Part shown: piece after piece, positions 1 through 9,375 of the stretch
Layout: each line of letters starts with the position of its first letter
How positions within the stretch are numbered: position 1 is the stretch's first letter
Assembly (NCBI RefSeq): GCF_009687885.1
Contig: NZ_BLAF01000055.1
Span: forward strand, 17,355 to 81,354
Origin: Acrocarpospora pleiomorpha
GTDB taxonomy: Bacteria > Actinomycetota > Actinomycetes > Streptosporangiales > Streptosporangiaceae
Reading direction: 5' to 3'
Length of the DNA: 64,000 nt
The notes under the pieces: model-generated
What the model was told of the DNA's origin: nothing
Database searches by the model: none
Seen by the model: the letters and a program-made list of their open reading frames with translations, nothing else
Program-made: the position numbers and the translations under genes

Positions 1-2
1 CG

Positions 3-170
3 GCACAGTTCGGATCCATCCTGAGCGCGCACGACTTCCCGCTAGAGGACATCAGTGGCCTTGTAGTCCACGGAAGCACGCACGTGACCCAGACCGTCTA
101 TCAGGGGCATGTGCGCGGGGGGTGGACAACCGCGGGGAATCAGACACTCCAAGACGCGATCGACCGGAGC
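3..170 (+). pseudogene. C-terminal tail of a tyrosine recombinase (phage-type integrase)
   Basis: The reading frame entering from the left edge resembles the last part of actinobacterial phage integrases: a segment ending in DIS-GLVVH, then STHVTQTVY, which is where the second active-site His and the nucleophilic Tyr of this family lie. The usual LVGH is LVVH here and the Arg/Lys-rich end after the Tyr is altered. The frame stays open past about 170 into DNA that codes on the other strand, so the original stop seems lost. Only the tail is in the window; the upstream part cannot be judged. It marks a former mobile element beside the ATPase gene. Confidence 0.55.
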
Positions 171-184
171 ATTCCGGCCCCTGC

Positions 185-1606
185 TCACGTCCTGCGCCAG
201 GCGCTGAGCAGTTCCTCGGGGCCGTACGCCGCCTGGAGCCCGGAGCAGCTGGTCCCGTTGCGGGAGACCGCCACGAGCGGTACCGGATCGTCGGTGATCG
301 CCGCCCGGTGCTTCTGCAGCGCGGCCAGGTCGTGGCTGTCGAACGCGGAATTCTCCAGCCACTTGATCGAGCCGAGGAAGAGCAGCTGCTTGGCCACCGG
401 TTGCCGGTCGGCGCCCACCAAGTCGATTTCGACGTCATTGCTACGGGTCCAGTACCCGCCGATCGCCGGGGTGGCGGGCAGGAGCCCGTCCGGCAGGAGA
501 CGGGCGAGGGATTCCCGGATGAGGGGCTCGATCGCGCGGCCCCGCCAGCTCGTCCACTGCTCCTTGATCCGGCTCAGAGTGAGATCTCCCCTCATCCGCT
601 CGATCTCCGCCATGTGCGGATCCAGAAACGCGAGCCAGAACCGCAGGTAAGGATCGGCCACTCGGTAGCGGCGTTCCTTCGACAGCCGCAGCGAGACTGG
701 CAACTCGGCTGCCACCACCCGTTTCTCGGTCAGGACATCCGTAGCTCGAGTGAGAGTGGTGTGGGCGATGCCGCCGGCGGCGCGCGCGATGTTGGTAAAG
801 GTGCGCTCCCCGGCTCCGATGGCCCGCAGGACTTCCCTGCTCATCGCCTGCGGTGGAAACTCCGCGGCCAGTGAGCGCTCGGCGGAGACCAGCAGCGCCG
901 AGATGGGGTTGTCCAGCGAGTCGCGGAGGAACTCCCAGACGTCCGCTCCGGCCTGCCATTCCGCGCAGATCAGCGGGAGGCCGCCCGTGATCAGGGCGGC
1001 GTCGAAGGCGGCCGCCGGCGCAAGGCCGAGCATCTCGCCGATGTCGGCCGGGTTCAGCGGCCCCACGACCATTTCCCGGCCACGCTGATGGAAGGGGCGG
1101 TCGTAGCTGTTCAGCGCCTCCATCATCGACAGGTCGGATCCGACCAGGAGGAGAAGTACCGGCTTGCGGCTCAGCAGGCGGTCCCAGGCCCGCTGGAGCA
1201 TGCCCTCGAAGGCGTCGATGCGGTCCATGAGATACGGAACCTCATCGATGACGACCACGCTCGGGCTGTCATCGGGCAGGATCTTCGCAAGCAGCCTGAA
1301 TGCCGAATTCCACTGCTCCGGGGTCTCCTCCGAGAACAGTCCTCGCTCCGGCAGCGTGGATCTGGCGACCGCGTCGAGCAGCTCCGTGAGTTTGTCCTTC
1401 GCCGTACCGCCCGCCGCGGTGAAGAAGAGGTTCGGCGTCTCGGTGCGCCGGAGGAACTCCTCGACAAGGCTCGACTTGCCGACCCGCCGCCTTCCCCGCA
1501 TGAGGATGCATTGACCTGGTCTGGCCGACCCGGTGGCATCGCGAACTGCTTGGAAAGCGTCGCGGAGCACGTTCAGCTCCCGGCCCCGCCCGATGAAACG
1601 ACGCAT
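185..1606 (-). CDS. DUF234-type ATP-binding protein (archaeal-ATPase-like AAA family)
   Basis: This 473-residue P-loop ATPase has a Walker A at residues 37-47 (RGRRRVGKSS), a Walker B at 117-122 (VVVIDE) and a C-terminal half with the winged-helix plus DUF234 nuclease-like layout of the archaeal-ATPase family (about residues 290-473). The family occurs widely in archaea and bacteria, often as single genes near mobile DNA, and its cellular role is not established. The start at 1606 gives MRRFIGR, the usual N-terminus of the family. It sits alone, between an integrase tail and a degraded region. A 10-bp-arm inverted repeat lies 17 bases upstream of the start and may bind a regulator. Confidence 0.85.
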   Translation of the reverse strand: MRRFIGRGRELNVLRDAFQAVRDATGSARPGQCILMRGRRRVGKSSLVEEFLRRTETPNLFFTAAGGTAKDKLTELLDAVARSTLPERGLFSEETPEQWNSAFRLLAKILPDDSPSVVVIDEVPYLMDRIDAFEGMLQRAWDRLLSRKPVLLLLVGSDLSMMEALNSYDRPFHQRGREMVVGPLNPADIGEMLGLAPAAAFDAALITGGLPLICAEWQAGADVWEFLRDSLDNPISALLVSAERSLAAEFPPQAMSREVLRAIGAGERTFTNIARAAGGIAHTTLTRATDVLTEKRVVAAELPVSLRLSKERRYRVADPYLRFWLAFLDPHMAEIERMRGDLTLSRIKEQWTSWRGRAIEPLIRESLARLLPDGLLPATPAIGGYWTRSNDVEIDLVGADRQPVAKQLLFLGSIKWLENSAFDSHDLAALQKHRAAITDDPVPLVAVSRNGTSCSGLQAAYGPEELLSAWRRT

Positions 1607-1622
1607 GGCACGCCCCCGTAGC

Positions 1623-1648
1623 CGATAGTATCGATAGAGATACTATCG
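1623..1648. promoter_or_regulatory. Perfect inverted repeat upstream of the ATPase gene
   Basis: CGATAGTATC (1623-1632) and GATACTATCG (1639-1648) form perfect 10-base arms around a 6-base spacer. The element is AT-rich in a GC-rich setting and ends 17 bases upstream of the ATPase start at 1606, so it overlaps the probable promoter or leader. It could be an operator. No repressor gene lies next to it. Confidence 0.5.
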
Positions 1649-1833
1649 CCATCGCTACCATCTTGGCCGTATCGGGGGATGGCGTTGTGCGGTACCACGA
1701 GATAGGTGTCGGCCACACACATCCAGCCGGAGGTGAAGCAGCTGCGATGGATGCGTTCGGTAATTTGACAGTTACTCATGCGGACCTGTTCAATAGGCGC
1801 GAACCCGCCACCGGCTTCTGGTCGAGTGGTTGC

Positions 1834-1867
1834 AGGCCCCGCCCAGTGGACGGGGCCTCACTTTTTC
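1834..1867. terminator. Stem-loop with T tract (plus side)
   Basis: GGCCCCGCCC and GGACGGGGCC (1835-1857) form a 10-base stem with one mismatch and a 3-base loop. On the plus strand it is followed by CACTTTTT. It can act as an intrinsic terminator for plus transcription and also follows the stop codon of the minus-strand remnant. Confidence 0.5.
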
Positions 1868-2056
1868 CTCACCAGCCGGTGTTGGATTTCGCCTTCGCTG
1901 TTCTGGAGCTTCGGAGCGAACTGGTCGGCGGCAACGGCCCTCTCCTTGAGCTGCCGGAAGAAGACGGGCGGCACGGCCTGCAACTGCCAGCTGGCTTGCG
2001 ATCGAGCCCTGTGGATTGAAGATCACTACGTCCACCCCGTAGTCGTGACAGGCCAT
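1858..2056 (-). pseudogene. Degraded reading frame, unrecognised
   Basis: Two minus-strand stretches look like coding sequence but lie in different frames. One starts at 2056 and reads MACHDYGVDVVIFNPQGS. The other reads WQLQAVPPVFFRQLKERAV and stops at 1858-1860, directly on a hairpin. Together they look like one gene broken by a frameshift. I do not recognise the family. The rest of 1607-2121 holds no convincing gene. Confidence 0.3.
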
Positions 2057-2082
2057 CCAGAAGGTTCCGTTTCATCTGGTTG

Positions 2083-2114
2083 CGCGGTGCCCCGGGATGG
2101 GCCGGGGCACCGCG
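2083..2114 (-). terminator. Strong hairpin after the secreted arabinofuranosidase gene
   Basis: CGCGGTGCCCC (2083-2093) and GGGGCACCGCG (2104-2114) pair perfectly, and two inner pairs extend the stem to 13 bp. It lies 8 bases past the stop of the minus-strand gene ending at 2122. There is no U tract, as is common for actinobacterial terminators. Confidence 0.65.
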
Positions 2115-2121
2115 TGTTGGT

Positions 2122-5100
2122 TTAGGAGAGGCGGACTGGTAGGGGAGTGGCGCCGAGGGTGGAGACCTCGACCTTGGTGCGGGTCTGGGTGGTGAAGCCT
2201 GGCTTGGAGATCGTCAGGGAGTAGGTGCTGGGCGGGGCGGTCAGGCGGTAGTAGCCGTTGGTGTCGGTTGTGCCGGTGATGCCGCCGCCGGCGTCGACTG
2301 TGGCTGCGGGGATGGCCGCGCCGGCGGTTGTGGTGACGCGGCCGATGATGGTCGGTGCGGTTACCGGGCTGGCGCCGATGTCGATCGTCAGCACGGTGTA
2401 GGAGTGGGCGGGGAAGTTGTAGTCGAAGCTCGCGCCGACTCCGGTGATGGTGCTGGTGGTCGTCTGGATCAGTGTCGGATTCTGCCAGGTGTTCTGGTCC
2501 AGGTATGCGGCCGAGTTGACGGTGTTCACGGTCGCGGTGGAGCCGATGGTGCCGGCTCCGGTCAGGTTGATGGTGGAGGTCTGTACGGCGGACGGGTCCC
2601 GGTTGACCACCGAGATGTAGAGCTTTGTCCCGTCCGCTGAGCGGGTGGAGGTGATGTCCAGCATCGGGATGTTGGCGCGCGCCGGCAGGTTGCCCAGGGC
2701 CGGTGCGTTGTACGTCGGTCCGCTCAGGCCGGTCGGCAGCAGGAGCGGGCCGTGCCGGTCGGCGGCCAGTTTCTGCACCAGGTAGCCGGGGGTGACGAAG
2801 CTGCCCCGGTTGGCCAGGCGGATGGCGCTGCCGTCCCAGAAGTTCACCAGGGCAGAGGCCGCGTTCAGTTCGTTGACGTCGGCTCGGCGCATGAACAGGT
2901 TGAGCAGCCCGGCCTCCTGCAGGGCGCCTTCCACGGTGCGGGTACGGCGATGCTCCTCGTTGAAGTACATCGCGTTGTGCTCCGTCACGGCGATCTTGAT
3001 GTCCCGGCCGCCGCCGCTGGCGAGGATCGTGTCGGTGGCGGTGTTCATGCGGTCCGCGATCACCGCCGGCGCGCCGACGGACGCCTGGTAGACGGATGCG
3101 CTGTTGTACTGGGCCGGCAACGGCTGCGGGCTGTAGTAGTGGATGGACAGGTGATCCATCCGGCTGCCCGACGTGGTCAGGACCGTGGTGTTCCACGTCT
3201 GGTCGTTGTTGGTGCCGTCACCGCCTTCGGCGATGAACGATATCGTCGCGTCCTTGGCCGCCATGGCGTCGCGGAAGGTGTTGTAGCTGGCGGCGTAGTT
3301 GGCCGCGGACGTCCAGCCGGGGGTCCACGACCCCCACACCTCGTTGCCGATCTCCCATGTGCGCACCGCCCACGGCTGGCTGCGTCCGTTGGCCGCACGC
3401 TGCGCGCCGTACGGCGTGCCGGTCGAGCCGTTGGTGTATTCGACCCAGTTGGCCGCGGTCGTCGCGGTTCCCCTGCCCCAGTTGACGTTCAGGTAGACCG
3501 GGATGCCCAGCGCGTCGCCGAGGCCGAGGATTTCGTCGGTGCCGACGTCGTTGGTCATCCACAGCGCGTCCCATTGGTTGTAGTGCATCGGCGGGCGGTT
3601 GTCGCGAGACCCGATGCCGTCGGTGAAGGTGTAGCTGTCGGCGATGATGCCGCCTGGCCAGCGGATCGCCCCCGGTTTGAGCGCGGTCAGGTGGTCCACG
3701 AAGTCCTTCCGCCAGCCGCCGAGGGTGACCTCCGCCGAGTTGAGCGGCATGACGCTGACCATGTCGATCCACAGGGTGCCGGTGCTCGCCGTACCGATGA
3801 AGAGCTTGGCGTAGGGATCGGTGGTCGACGGGGTGAGGGTGGCGGTGAACTTGGTCCATCCCGCGCCGACGCCGCTGAAGGTGGTGCTCGCGTAGGCGGG
3901 GTAGGACGGGCTGTCGCCGATGTCCGGTCCGAGGGTGACCGTCACGGGTGTGCTCAGCCCGGATTGTTTGAGGTAGGCGCTGACCTGGTACTGGCGGCCG
4001 GCGGTGACCGCGATGGCGCCCTGGCTGACGCCCTTGCGGCCGGTGGTGTGCTGGGTGATGTCGACGCGTTGCGCGTAGGCGCCGTTGAAGCCGGACCGGT
4101 CCTGTGAATAGGTGGCCTGGTCGGCGTGGCCGTCCTCGGTCCAGCCGTCGGTGCGCCGCCAGGTCAGGTAGTCCCACGTGGTGACCGAGGTGCCGAAGCC
4201 GTACAGGAAGGCGGAGTAGTCGCCGTTGGGTACGGCCGCGGTGTTGGTGAGGCTGTGCACGAGCCGGCCGTTGGCGAAGAAGTTCACGTTCCTGCCGGTG
4301 CCGTTCCACCGGCCGACCTCGATTCTCAGTACGGCGGGCAGGCTGATCGCGGGGCCCGTCCACGGGGTCACGCCGTCCCCGAACACGCGCAGGGTTCCGG
4401 CCTCGACGCCGAACTCGAGGTATTTCGAGAAGTCGCCGCGCCCTGTTCCGCCGTAGATGTTCAGCAGGCCGTTGACGCCGGTGACGGAGTCGAGCTTGGC
4501 CTCGACCGTGTAGTCGTAGACGTCGCTCTCGCCGACCGGCGCGGACATGATGCCGTAGCGGCTGTTCGCGGCCCCGTTGATCACCATTTGGCTGTTGGAC
4601 ATGCTGGATGTGCCCCAGCCTCCGGCGAGGGTGGAGTTGGTCCAGGCCGCGCTGATGCCGGGGCCGCCCTCGAAGTGGTTGTCCCAGCGGTCGAGCATGT
4701 GCACCTGGCGGACGTTCACGTAGTCCCAACTGGTGGTCGAGGTGCCGAAGCCGTACAGGAAGAGCCGGAAGTCCGGTGCGGGCACGTCGAAGCGGGTGGC
4801 TAGCTCGTGCACCTTCACGCCGTTGACGAAGAACCTGAAGAGCCGTCCGTTGGACCAGTAGGGACTGATCTGTACGGTGAACGTGGCCGGCAGGCTGACC
4901 GCGGAGCCGGTGAAGTTGCCGGTGCCGTCGCTGGTGAAGACGCGGGCGAGACCCCCTTCAACCCCGAATTCCATAAATTTCGTGAAATCTCCGGCACCTG
5001 TGCCGCCGTAGATGTTGAGCAGGCCGTTGACGCCGCTGACGCTGCTCAGCCGGGCGTCGATCGTGGTCCAGTCGACCGCGCTGTTGCGGATGTAATCGGA

Positions 5101-6033
5101 AAGCACGCCGTACCGGGAATTCGCGCCGCCGGTCACGGTGACCTTGCCGGCGGACACGGAAACCGACCCGTTCGTGGCGCCCTCGAGCCTGGTGGGCGTC
5201 CAGCGCGGGGACAGCGCCGTCCCCTCGAAGGCGTCATAGGTGGCGTCCGGGGTCTGCGCCAGGTAGTCGGCGGTGACGGTGCCCGTCCAGCCGTACAGGA
5301 AAGCACGATAGGTGCCCGGCAGCATGGTGAAGCCGGACAGGGTGTGCACCAGGGTGCCGTTGTAGAAGAAGTCGAGGGTGCGAGCCGAGCCCGCCAGCCC
5401 CGACACGTCGATCCGCAACGTCGCCGGGGTGGTCGCCGCGCCCCCGACCCAGGTGGGTTGCCCATCGGCGAACACCTTGAGCAGCCCGCCATCGATGGCG
5501 AATTCGGCGAAATGGCTGAAGTCCCCGGCGCCGGTGCCGCCGTACACGCTCAGGATCGCGTTCGCGCCGGTGTAGGAGACGATCTTCGTCTCGACGCTGA
5601 CGGTCGCATACCGGGTGTCCGGCACCGTGTTGCTCATGATGCCGAACCGGCCGGGCGTGCTGCCCGCCACCGCGACGTTCCCGCCGGCGACCGTGACGGT
5701 CCCGGCGGGCGCGGTGTCCAGGCTCATCGGCTGCCATTTCGAGGCGTCGAGCGTGGTGCCGGTGAATCCGTCGTAGAGGGTGCTGCGCGCGGAGGAGACC
5801 CGTTCGGTTTCGAACGAGCGGTCCTTGACCCGTTCGGCCCAGGCCTCGTTCATCCCGTCCGTCGCCCATTCCATCATCTGGCCGGTGACCCCGGGCTGGA
5901 CCACGCCGACGGGTGCGGAGGCGTCGATGGAGATGGTGTTGGCGCCGGCGGCACTGGCCGAACCAGGCACGGCTATCGATGTCGAGACAATGCAGAGGAT
6001 GAGCAGGATTCGTAATCGGGCGCGCATGACCAA
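2122..6033 (-). CDS. Secreted multidomain GH51 alpha-L-arabinofuranosidase
   Basis: This 1303-residue exported enzyme should release L-arabinose from arabinan or arabinoxylan outside the cell. A Sec signal peptide covers residues 1-29. The catalytic fold starts at about 34-80, is interrupted by three tandem concanavalin-lectin-like repeats (about 87-260, 266-442 and 453-625, each with a YGGTG-GDF motif) and a CBM4/9-like module (about 635-765), then resumes. The GH51 acid/base is predicted as E898 (EIGNE) and the nucleophile as E1018 (TEHN). A carboxypeptidase-regulatory-like domain (about 1226-1303) ends the protein. It is the last gene of the arabinose operon, 18 bases after the cytoplasmic GH51 gene. 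Pairing an exported and a cytoplasmic GH51 suggests polymer trimming outside and oligosaccharide cleavage inside. Confidence 0.93.
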   Translation of the reverse strand: MVMRARLRILLILCIVSTSIAVPGSASAAGANTISIDASAPVGVVQPGVTGQMMEWATDGMNEAWAERVKDRSFETERVSSARSTLYDGFTGTTLDASKWQPMSLDTAPAGTVTVAGGNVAVAGSTPGRFGIMSNTVPDTRYATVSVETKIVSYTGANAILSVYGGTGAGDFSHFAEFAIDGGLLKVFADGQPTWVGGAATTPATLRIDVSGLAGSARTLDFFYNGTLVHTLSGFTMLPGTYRAFLYGWTGTVTADYLAQTPDATYDAFEGTALSPRWTPTRLEGATNGSVSVSAGKVTVTGGANSRYGVLSDYIRNSAVDWTTIDARLSSVSGVNGLLNIYGGTGAGDFTKFMEFGVEGGLARVFTSDGTGNFTGSAVSLPATFTVQISPYWSNGRLFRFFVNGVKVHELATRFDVPAPDFRLFLYGFGTSTTSWDYVNVRQVHMLDRWDNHFEGGPGISAAWTNSTLAGGWGTSSMSNSQMVINGAANSRYGIMSAPVGESDVYDYTVEAKLDSVTGVNGLLNIYGGTGRGDFSKYLEFGVEAGTLRVFGDGVTPWTGPAISLPAVLRIEVGRWNGTGRNVNFFANGRLVHSLTNTAAVPNGDYSAFLYGFGTSVTTWDYLTWRRTDGWTEDGHADQATYSQDRSGFNGAYAQRVDITQHTTGRKGVSQGAIAVTAGRQYQVSAYLKQSGLSTPVTVTLGPDIGDSPSYPAYASTTFSGVGAGWTKFTATLTPSTTDPYAKLFIGTASTGTLWIDMVSVMPLNSAEVTLGGWRKDFVDHLTALKPGAIRWPGGIIADSYTFTDGIGSRDNRPPMHYNQWDALWMTNDVGTDEILGLGDALGIPVYLNVNWGRGTATTAANWVEYTNGSTGTPYGAQRAANGRSQPWAVRTWEIGNEVWGSWTPGWTSAANYAASYNTFRDAMAAKDATISFIAEGGDGTNNDQTWNTTVLTTSGSRMDHLSIHYYSPQPLPAQYNSASVYQASVGAPAVIADRMNTATDTILASGGGRDIKIAVTEHNAMYFNEEHRRTRTVEGALQEAGLLNLFMRRADVNELNAASALVNFWDGSAIRLANRGSFVTPGYLVQKLAADRHGPLLLPTGLSGPTYNAPALGNLPARANIPMLDITSTRSADGTKLYISVVNRDPSAVQTSTINLTGAGTIGSTATVNTVNSAAYLDQNTWQNPTLIQTTTSTITGVGASFDYNFPAHSYTVLTIDIGASPVTAPTIIGRVTTTAGAAIPAATVDAGGGITGTTDTNGYYRLTAPPSTYSLTISKPGFTTQTRTKVEVSTLGATPLPVRLS

Positions 6034-6051
6034 CTCCTTCGGTTGGGGGAT

Positions 6052-7572
6052 TCAGGCGATGGGGTGAGCGAGCCGGAGCATGGTCCAGGAGGCCGGGGGC
6101 AGCGGAGCCGTCAGCAGGTGGGAGCCGTCGATGGCGGCGCCGTTACCGGCGCGCGGCGCGACCCGCTCGGGCGCGTCCGCGGAGTTGCTGTGGAGCAGCT
6201 CGCCGGGAACGCCGCCCAGCACGAGGTGCTCGATGATCCGCATCCCGGGCAGGGCGCGCAACGCGGCCTCGAGCAGGACGGTCTCGGTCTCGCTGCGATT
6301 GACGGCGAAGATGGTGACATAGCCGTTCTCGGCATCATGGGTGGCGACGACATCGGCGACCGGCACGTCGCCGTGCCGTGCCGTGTCGTAGGTGGACGTG
6401 ATCGGCTCGACGCGCAGCACCTCGCCGCGCGCGTGCCGGGCGGTGAGCGCGAACGGGTAGAAGATGGTCTGCCGCCAGGCCGGGCGATCGGGTTCGGCGC
6501 GGATGGGCGCGATGATGTTGACCAGCTGGGCCAGGCAGGCGACGCCCACCCGGTCCGCGTGCCGGAGCAGGCTCATCATCAGCGATCCGACGACGACCGC
6601 GTCCTCGGTCGTGTACTCGTCCTCGATGAGCCGGGGAGCCTGCGCCCACTCCAGATTGGTGTGTCCGGCGAAGCGGCTCTCGTACCAGATGTTCCACTCG
6701 TCGAACGAGAGCATCAGCTTGCGCCGTGACCGCTTCTTCGCCGCGACGTGATCCGCGGTCGCCACCACGCCTTCGATGAAGCGATCCATCGCCAGCCCGG
6801 AGGCCAGGAAGCTCGCCCGGTCCTCGCCGGCCTTCTCGAAGTACGCGTGCAGCGAGATGTAGTCCACGTAGTCGAAGGTGTGGTCGAGGATCGTCGCCTC
6901 CCACGAGCCGAACGTGGGCATGCGGTCGTTCGAGCTGCCACAGGCCACGAGCTGCACGCTGGGATCCACCTGCCGCATGGCTTTCGCGGTCTCCGCCGCC
7001 AGCGCGCCGTAAGCGTCCGCGCTCTTGTGCCCGACCTGCCACGGCCCGTCCATCTCATTGCCCAGGCACCACAGCTTGATGCCGTACGGCTCCGCCACGC
7101 CGTGGGAGACGCGCAGATCCGACCAATAGGTGCCACCGGGATGGTTGGCGTACTCGAGCAGGTCACAGGCTTCCTGAATGCCGCGCGTGCCCAGGTTGAC
7201 CGCCATCATGGGCTCCACCTCGGCACGCCGCGCCCAGGTCATGAACTCGTTGAAGCCGAACGCGTTGGTCTCAACCGACCGCCAGGCGAGGTCCAGCCGT
7301 CGCGGACGCTGCTCCACCGGACCGACGCCGTCCTCCCACCGGTACCCGGAGACGAAATTCCCGCCGGGGTAGCGGATCACGGTCACCCCGAGCTCGCGGC
7401 TCAGCTTCAGCACATCCTGCCGCAGTCCGTCGGCATCGGCCTCCTCATGGCCTGGCTCGAAGATTCCGCCGTAGACGCATCGGCCCATGTGCTCGACGAA
7501 GGAGCCGAACAGACGCGGGTTGACGGTGCCGATCCGGAACGCGGGATCGAGCGTGACGTGGCAAGTGAGCAC
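6052..7572 (-). CDS. abfA: Intracellular GH51 alpha-L-arabinofuranosidase
   Basis: A 506-residue enzyme without a signal peptide that hydrolyses terminal alpha-L-arabinofuranosyl residues from imported oligosaccharides. The N-terminus has the family motif NPRLFGSFVEH (about 18-28). The acid/base is predicted at E173 (LGNEMDG) and the nucleophile at E292 (SFDEWN). A C-terminal beta-sandwich typical of GH51 ends the protein, and the length is the family norm. It starts 18 bases after the MalG-like permease gene and belongs to the same operon, so it should act on what the importer brings in. Confidence 0.95.
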   Translation of the reverse strand: MLTCHVTLDPAFRIGTVNPRLFGSFVEHMGRCVYGGIFEPGHEEADADGLRQDVLKLSRELGVTVIRYPGGNFVSGYRWEDGVGPVEQRPRRLDLAWRSVETNAFGFNEFMTWARRAEVEPMMAVNLGTRGIQEACDLLEYANHPGGTYWSDLRVSHGVAEPYGIKLWCLGNEMDGPWQVGHKSADAYGALAAETAKAMRQVDPSVQLVACGSSNDRMPTFGSWEATILDHTFDYVDYISLHAYFEKAGEDRASFLASGLAMDRFIEGVVATADHVAAKKRSRRKLMLSFDEWNIWYESRFAGHTNLEWAQAPRLIEDEYTTEDAVVVGSLMMSLLRHADRVGVACLAQLVNIIAPIRAEPDRPAWRQTIFYPFALTARHARGEVLRVEPITSTYDTARHGDVPVADVVATHDAENGYVTIFAVNRSETETVLLEAALRALPGMRIIEHLVLGGVPGELLHSNSADAPERVAPRAGNGAAIDGSHLLTAPLPPASWTMLRLAHPIA

Positions 7573-7590
7573 GGATATTCCTGTCCTTGA

Positions 7591-8433
7591 TTATTTGAGG
7601 CCGGTCGTGGCGATGCCCTGCACGAAGAATCGCTGGGCGAGCAGGAAGGCCACGGCCAGCGGGGCCAGGGAGATGGCGGCGCCGGCCATGAGCGCGGCGT
7701 GGTCGACGCCGGACTGGCTGGAGAAGAGGGTCAGCGCGGACGGCAGCGTCCGCATCTCGATCGTGCTGGACACGACCAGCGGCCAGAGGAAGTCATTCCA
7801 CAGCGCCATGAACTGGATGACGAACAGCGACGCCAGCGCGGGCTTCGCCAGCGGCATGATCACCCGCCAGTAGATCTGGAATGAATTGGCCCCGTCGATG
7901 TGCGCGGCCTCGTCGAGCTCGCGGGGGAGCGTCAGGAAGAACTGGCGCAGCATGAAGATGCCGAGAGCGCTGGTCGCCCTGGGGATGATCAGACCTTGGA
8001 AGGTGTTGAGCCAGTCCAGATCGAACAGCGTCAGGAACACGGGGATCAGCGTCACCTGGAACGGCACCATCAACGTGGCCAGGATCAGCAGGAAGATCGC
8101 CTGACGGCCGCGGAACCGCAACCGCGCGAGCGCGTATCCCGCGAGCGAATCCAGGAAGACCAGGATCACGGTCGTCCCGCCGGCGAACACGAACGTGTTG
8201 AACACCAGCCGCACGAACGGCAGCTGGGTGAGCACCGCGTGGTAACCGTCCAAGCTGAACGTGCTCGGCCACAGCTGGGCGGGATCGGCGTAGAGGTCGG
8301 CCGGCGTACGCAGCGACACGCCCACCATCCACAGGAACGGCAGGATCGTCGCCAGCGCCGCGACGATCAGCACGAGCCACGAGACGCCCGCCGCGGTACG
8401 CCGGAGCACCCCGCGACGTGTATCAGCCGCCAT
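7591..8433 (-). CDS. Sugar ABC transporter permease (MalG type)
   Basis: A 280-residue inner-membrane permease of the carbohydrate CUT1 family with six predicted membrane segments. The cytoplasmic EAA loop at about residues 174-193 (DEAAHIDGANSFQIYWRVIM) contacts the ATPase. It overlaps the partner permease gene by 11 bases, pointing to coupled translation. No ATPase gene is present in the operon; CUT1 importers of actinomycetes are commonly energised by a shared MsiK-type ATPase encoded elsewhere (established for the family, inferred here). The likely cargo is arabino-oligosaccharide. Confidence 0.93.
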   Translation of the reverse strand: MAADTRRGVLRRTAAGVSWLVLIVAALATILPFLWMVGVSLRTPADLYADPAQLWPSTFSLDGYHAVLTQLPFVRLVFNTFVFAGGTTVILVFLDSLAGYALARLRFRGRQAIFLLILATLMVPFQVTLIPVFLTLFDLDWLNTFQGLIIPRATSALGIFMLRQFFLTLPRELDEAAHIDGANSFQIYWRVIMPLAKPALASLFVIQFMALWNDFLWPLVVSSTIEMRTLPSALTLFSSQSGVDHAALMAGAAISLAPLAVAFLLAQRFFVQGIATTGLK

Positions 8434-9310
8434 CGTGATTCCTCGCGATCCGCAGCTGGATCATCGACACGACCAGGATCAGCACGAAGAGCACCCAGGC
8501 GATGGCGCTCGCGTATCCCAGCCGGAACTCGACGAAGCCGCGCTGGTAGAGATAGGCGACGATGGACTCGGTGTGAAACAGCGGCCCGCCCCCGGTCATC
8601 ACATAGACCAGGTCGAAAAGCTGGAGCGAGGTGACCGTCGCGATGACCGTGGTGAACAGCAGCGCGGGCCGCAACTCCGGCAGGATCACCGCTCTGAACT
8701 GCTGCCACCGGCCCGCGCCATCCAGCTTGGCCGCTTCGATCAGCTGATCCGGAACGCCCTGCAACGCGGCCAGCAGCACGATCATGCTGAAGCCGACACC
8801 CTTCCAGATCCCGACGCCCATGACCGTCACCAGCGCCAGGCTGGTGTCGCTGAGCCAGCCGGGACCGGTCATGCCCGCCTTCTCCAGCCACGCGTTGACC
8901 AGGCCCACCTGCGGATCGAGCAGGAACTTCCAGACCACGCCGACCACCGCGAACGACGCCACCGTCGGGAAGAAGAACGCCGATCGCAGCAGCGACGACA
9001 ACCAGGTGGTACGGCGCAGCCACATCGCCAGCGCGAGCCCGGCCACCACCTGCCCGGCCACCGTCACCAGGGTGTAGACCCCGGTGACGGTCAGCGCGTT
9101 GCGGAACCGCTCGTCGGCGAACAGTTCGAGGTAGTTGCCCAGACCGACCCATTCGTGGGTCTCCTCGCCGACCGTCCAGTCATGCAGGCTCATCCAGCCG
9201 GAGCGCAGGATCGGCTCCGCGATGAAAACCGCGATGATCAGCAGGCTGGGGGCCAGATACACGTACGCAGGGTTCAACCAGCGCCGCCCGGTGAGCGTGG
9301 CCGTTGTCAT
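8423..9310 (-). CDS. Sugar ABC transporter permease (MalF type)
   Basis: A 295-residue CUT1 permease with an N-terminal membrane anchor (about 15-35) and five further hydrophobic segments. Its EAA loop reads EAAKLDGAGRWQQFRAVILP. It pairs with the MalG-type permease downstream and overlaps it by 11 bases, and lies 65 bases after the binding-protein gene. Role: transmembrane channel of the arabinose-oligomer importer in this operon. Confidence 0.92.
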   Translation of the reverse strand: MTTATLTGRRWLNPAYVYLAPSLLIIAVFIAEPILRSGWMSLHDWTVGEETHEWVGLGNYLELFADERFRNALTVTGVYTLVTVAGQVVAGLALAMWLRRTTWLSSLLRSAFFFPTVASFAVVGVVWKFLLDPQVGLVNAWLEKAGMTGPGWLSDTSLALVTVMGVGIWKGVGFSMIVLLAALQGVPDQLIEAAKLDGAGRWQQFRAVILPELRPALLFTTVIATVTSLQLFDLVYVMTGGGPLFHTESIVAYLYQRGFVEFRLGYASAIAWVLFVLILVVSMIQLRIARNHDGG

Positions 9311-9375
9311 TCCCGATTCCTTTCAGGCACGATGCGGTCCGGTCCACCGCTCGGGCGGCGGACCGGAAGCGTCGG

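Noticed and set aside
84..650. Plus-strand ORF of 188 codons at the left edge
   Set aside because: Only its first part (to about 170) resembles an integrase; the rest is the reverse of the DUF234 ATPase gene.
2752..6015. Long plus-strand ORFs opposite the secreted arabinofuranosidase (2752-4107, 4126-4803, 4807-6015)
   Set aside because: They mirror a gene with signal peptide, repeats and GH51 motifs and contain no domain of their own; typical of high-GC antisense frames.
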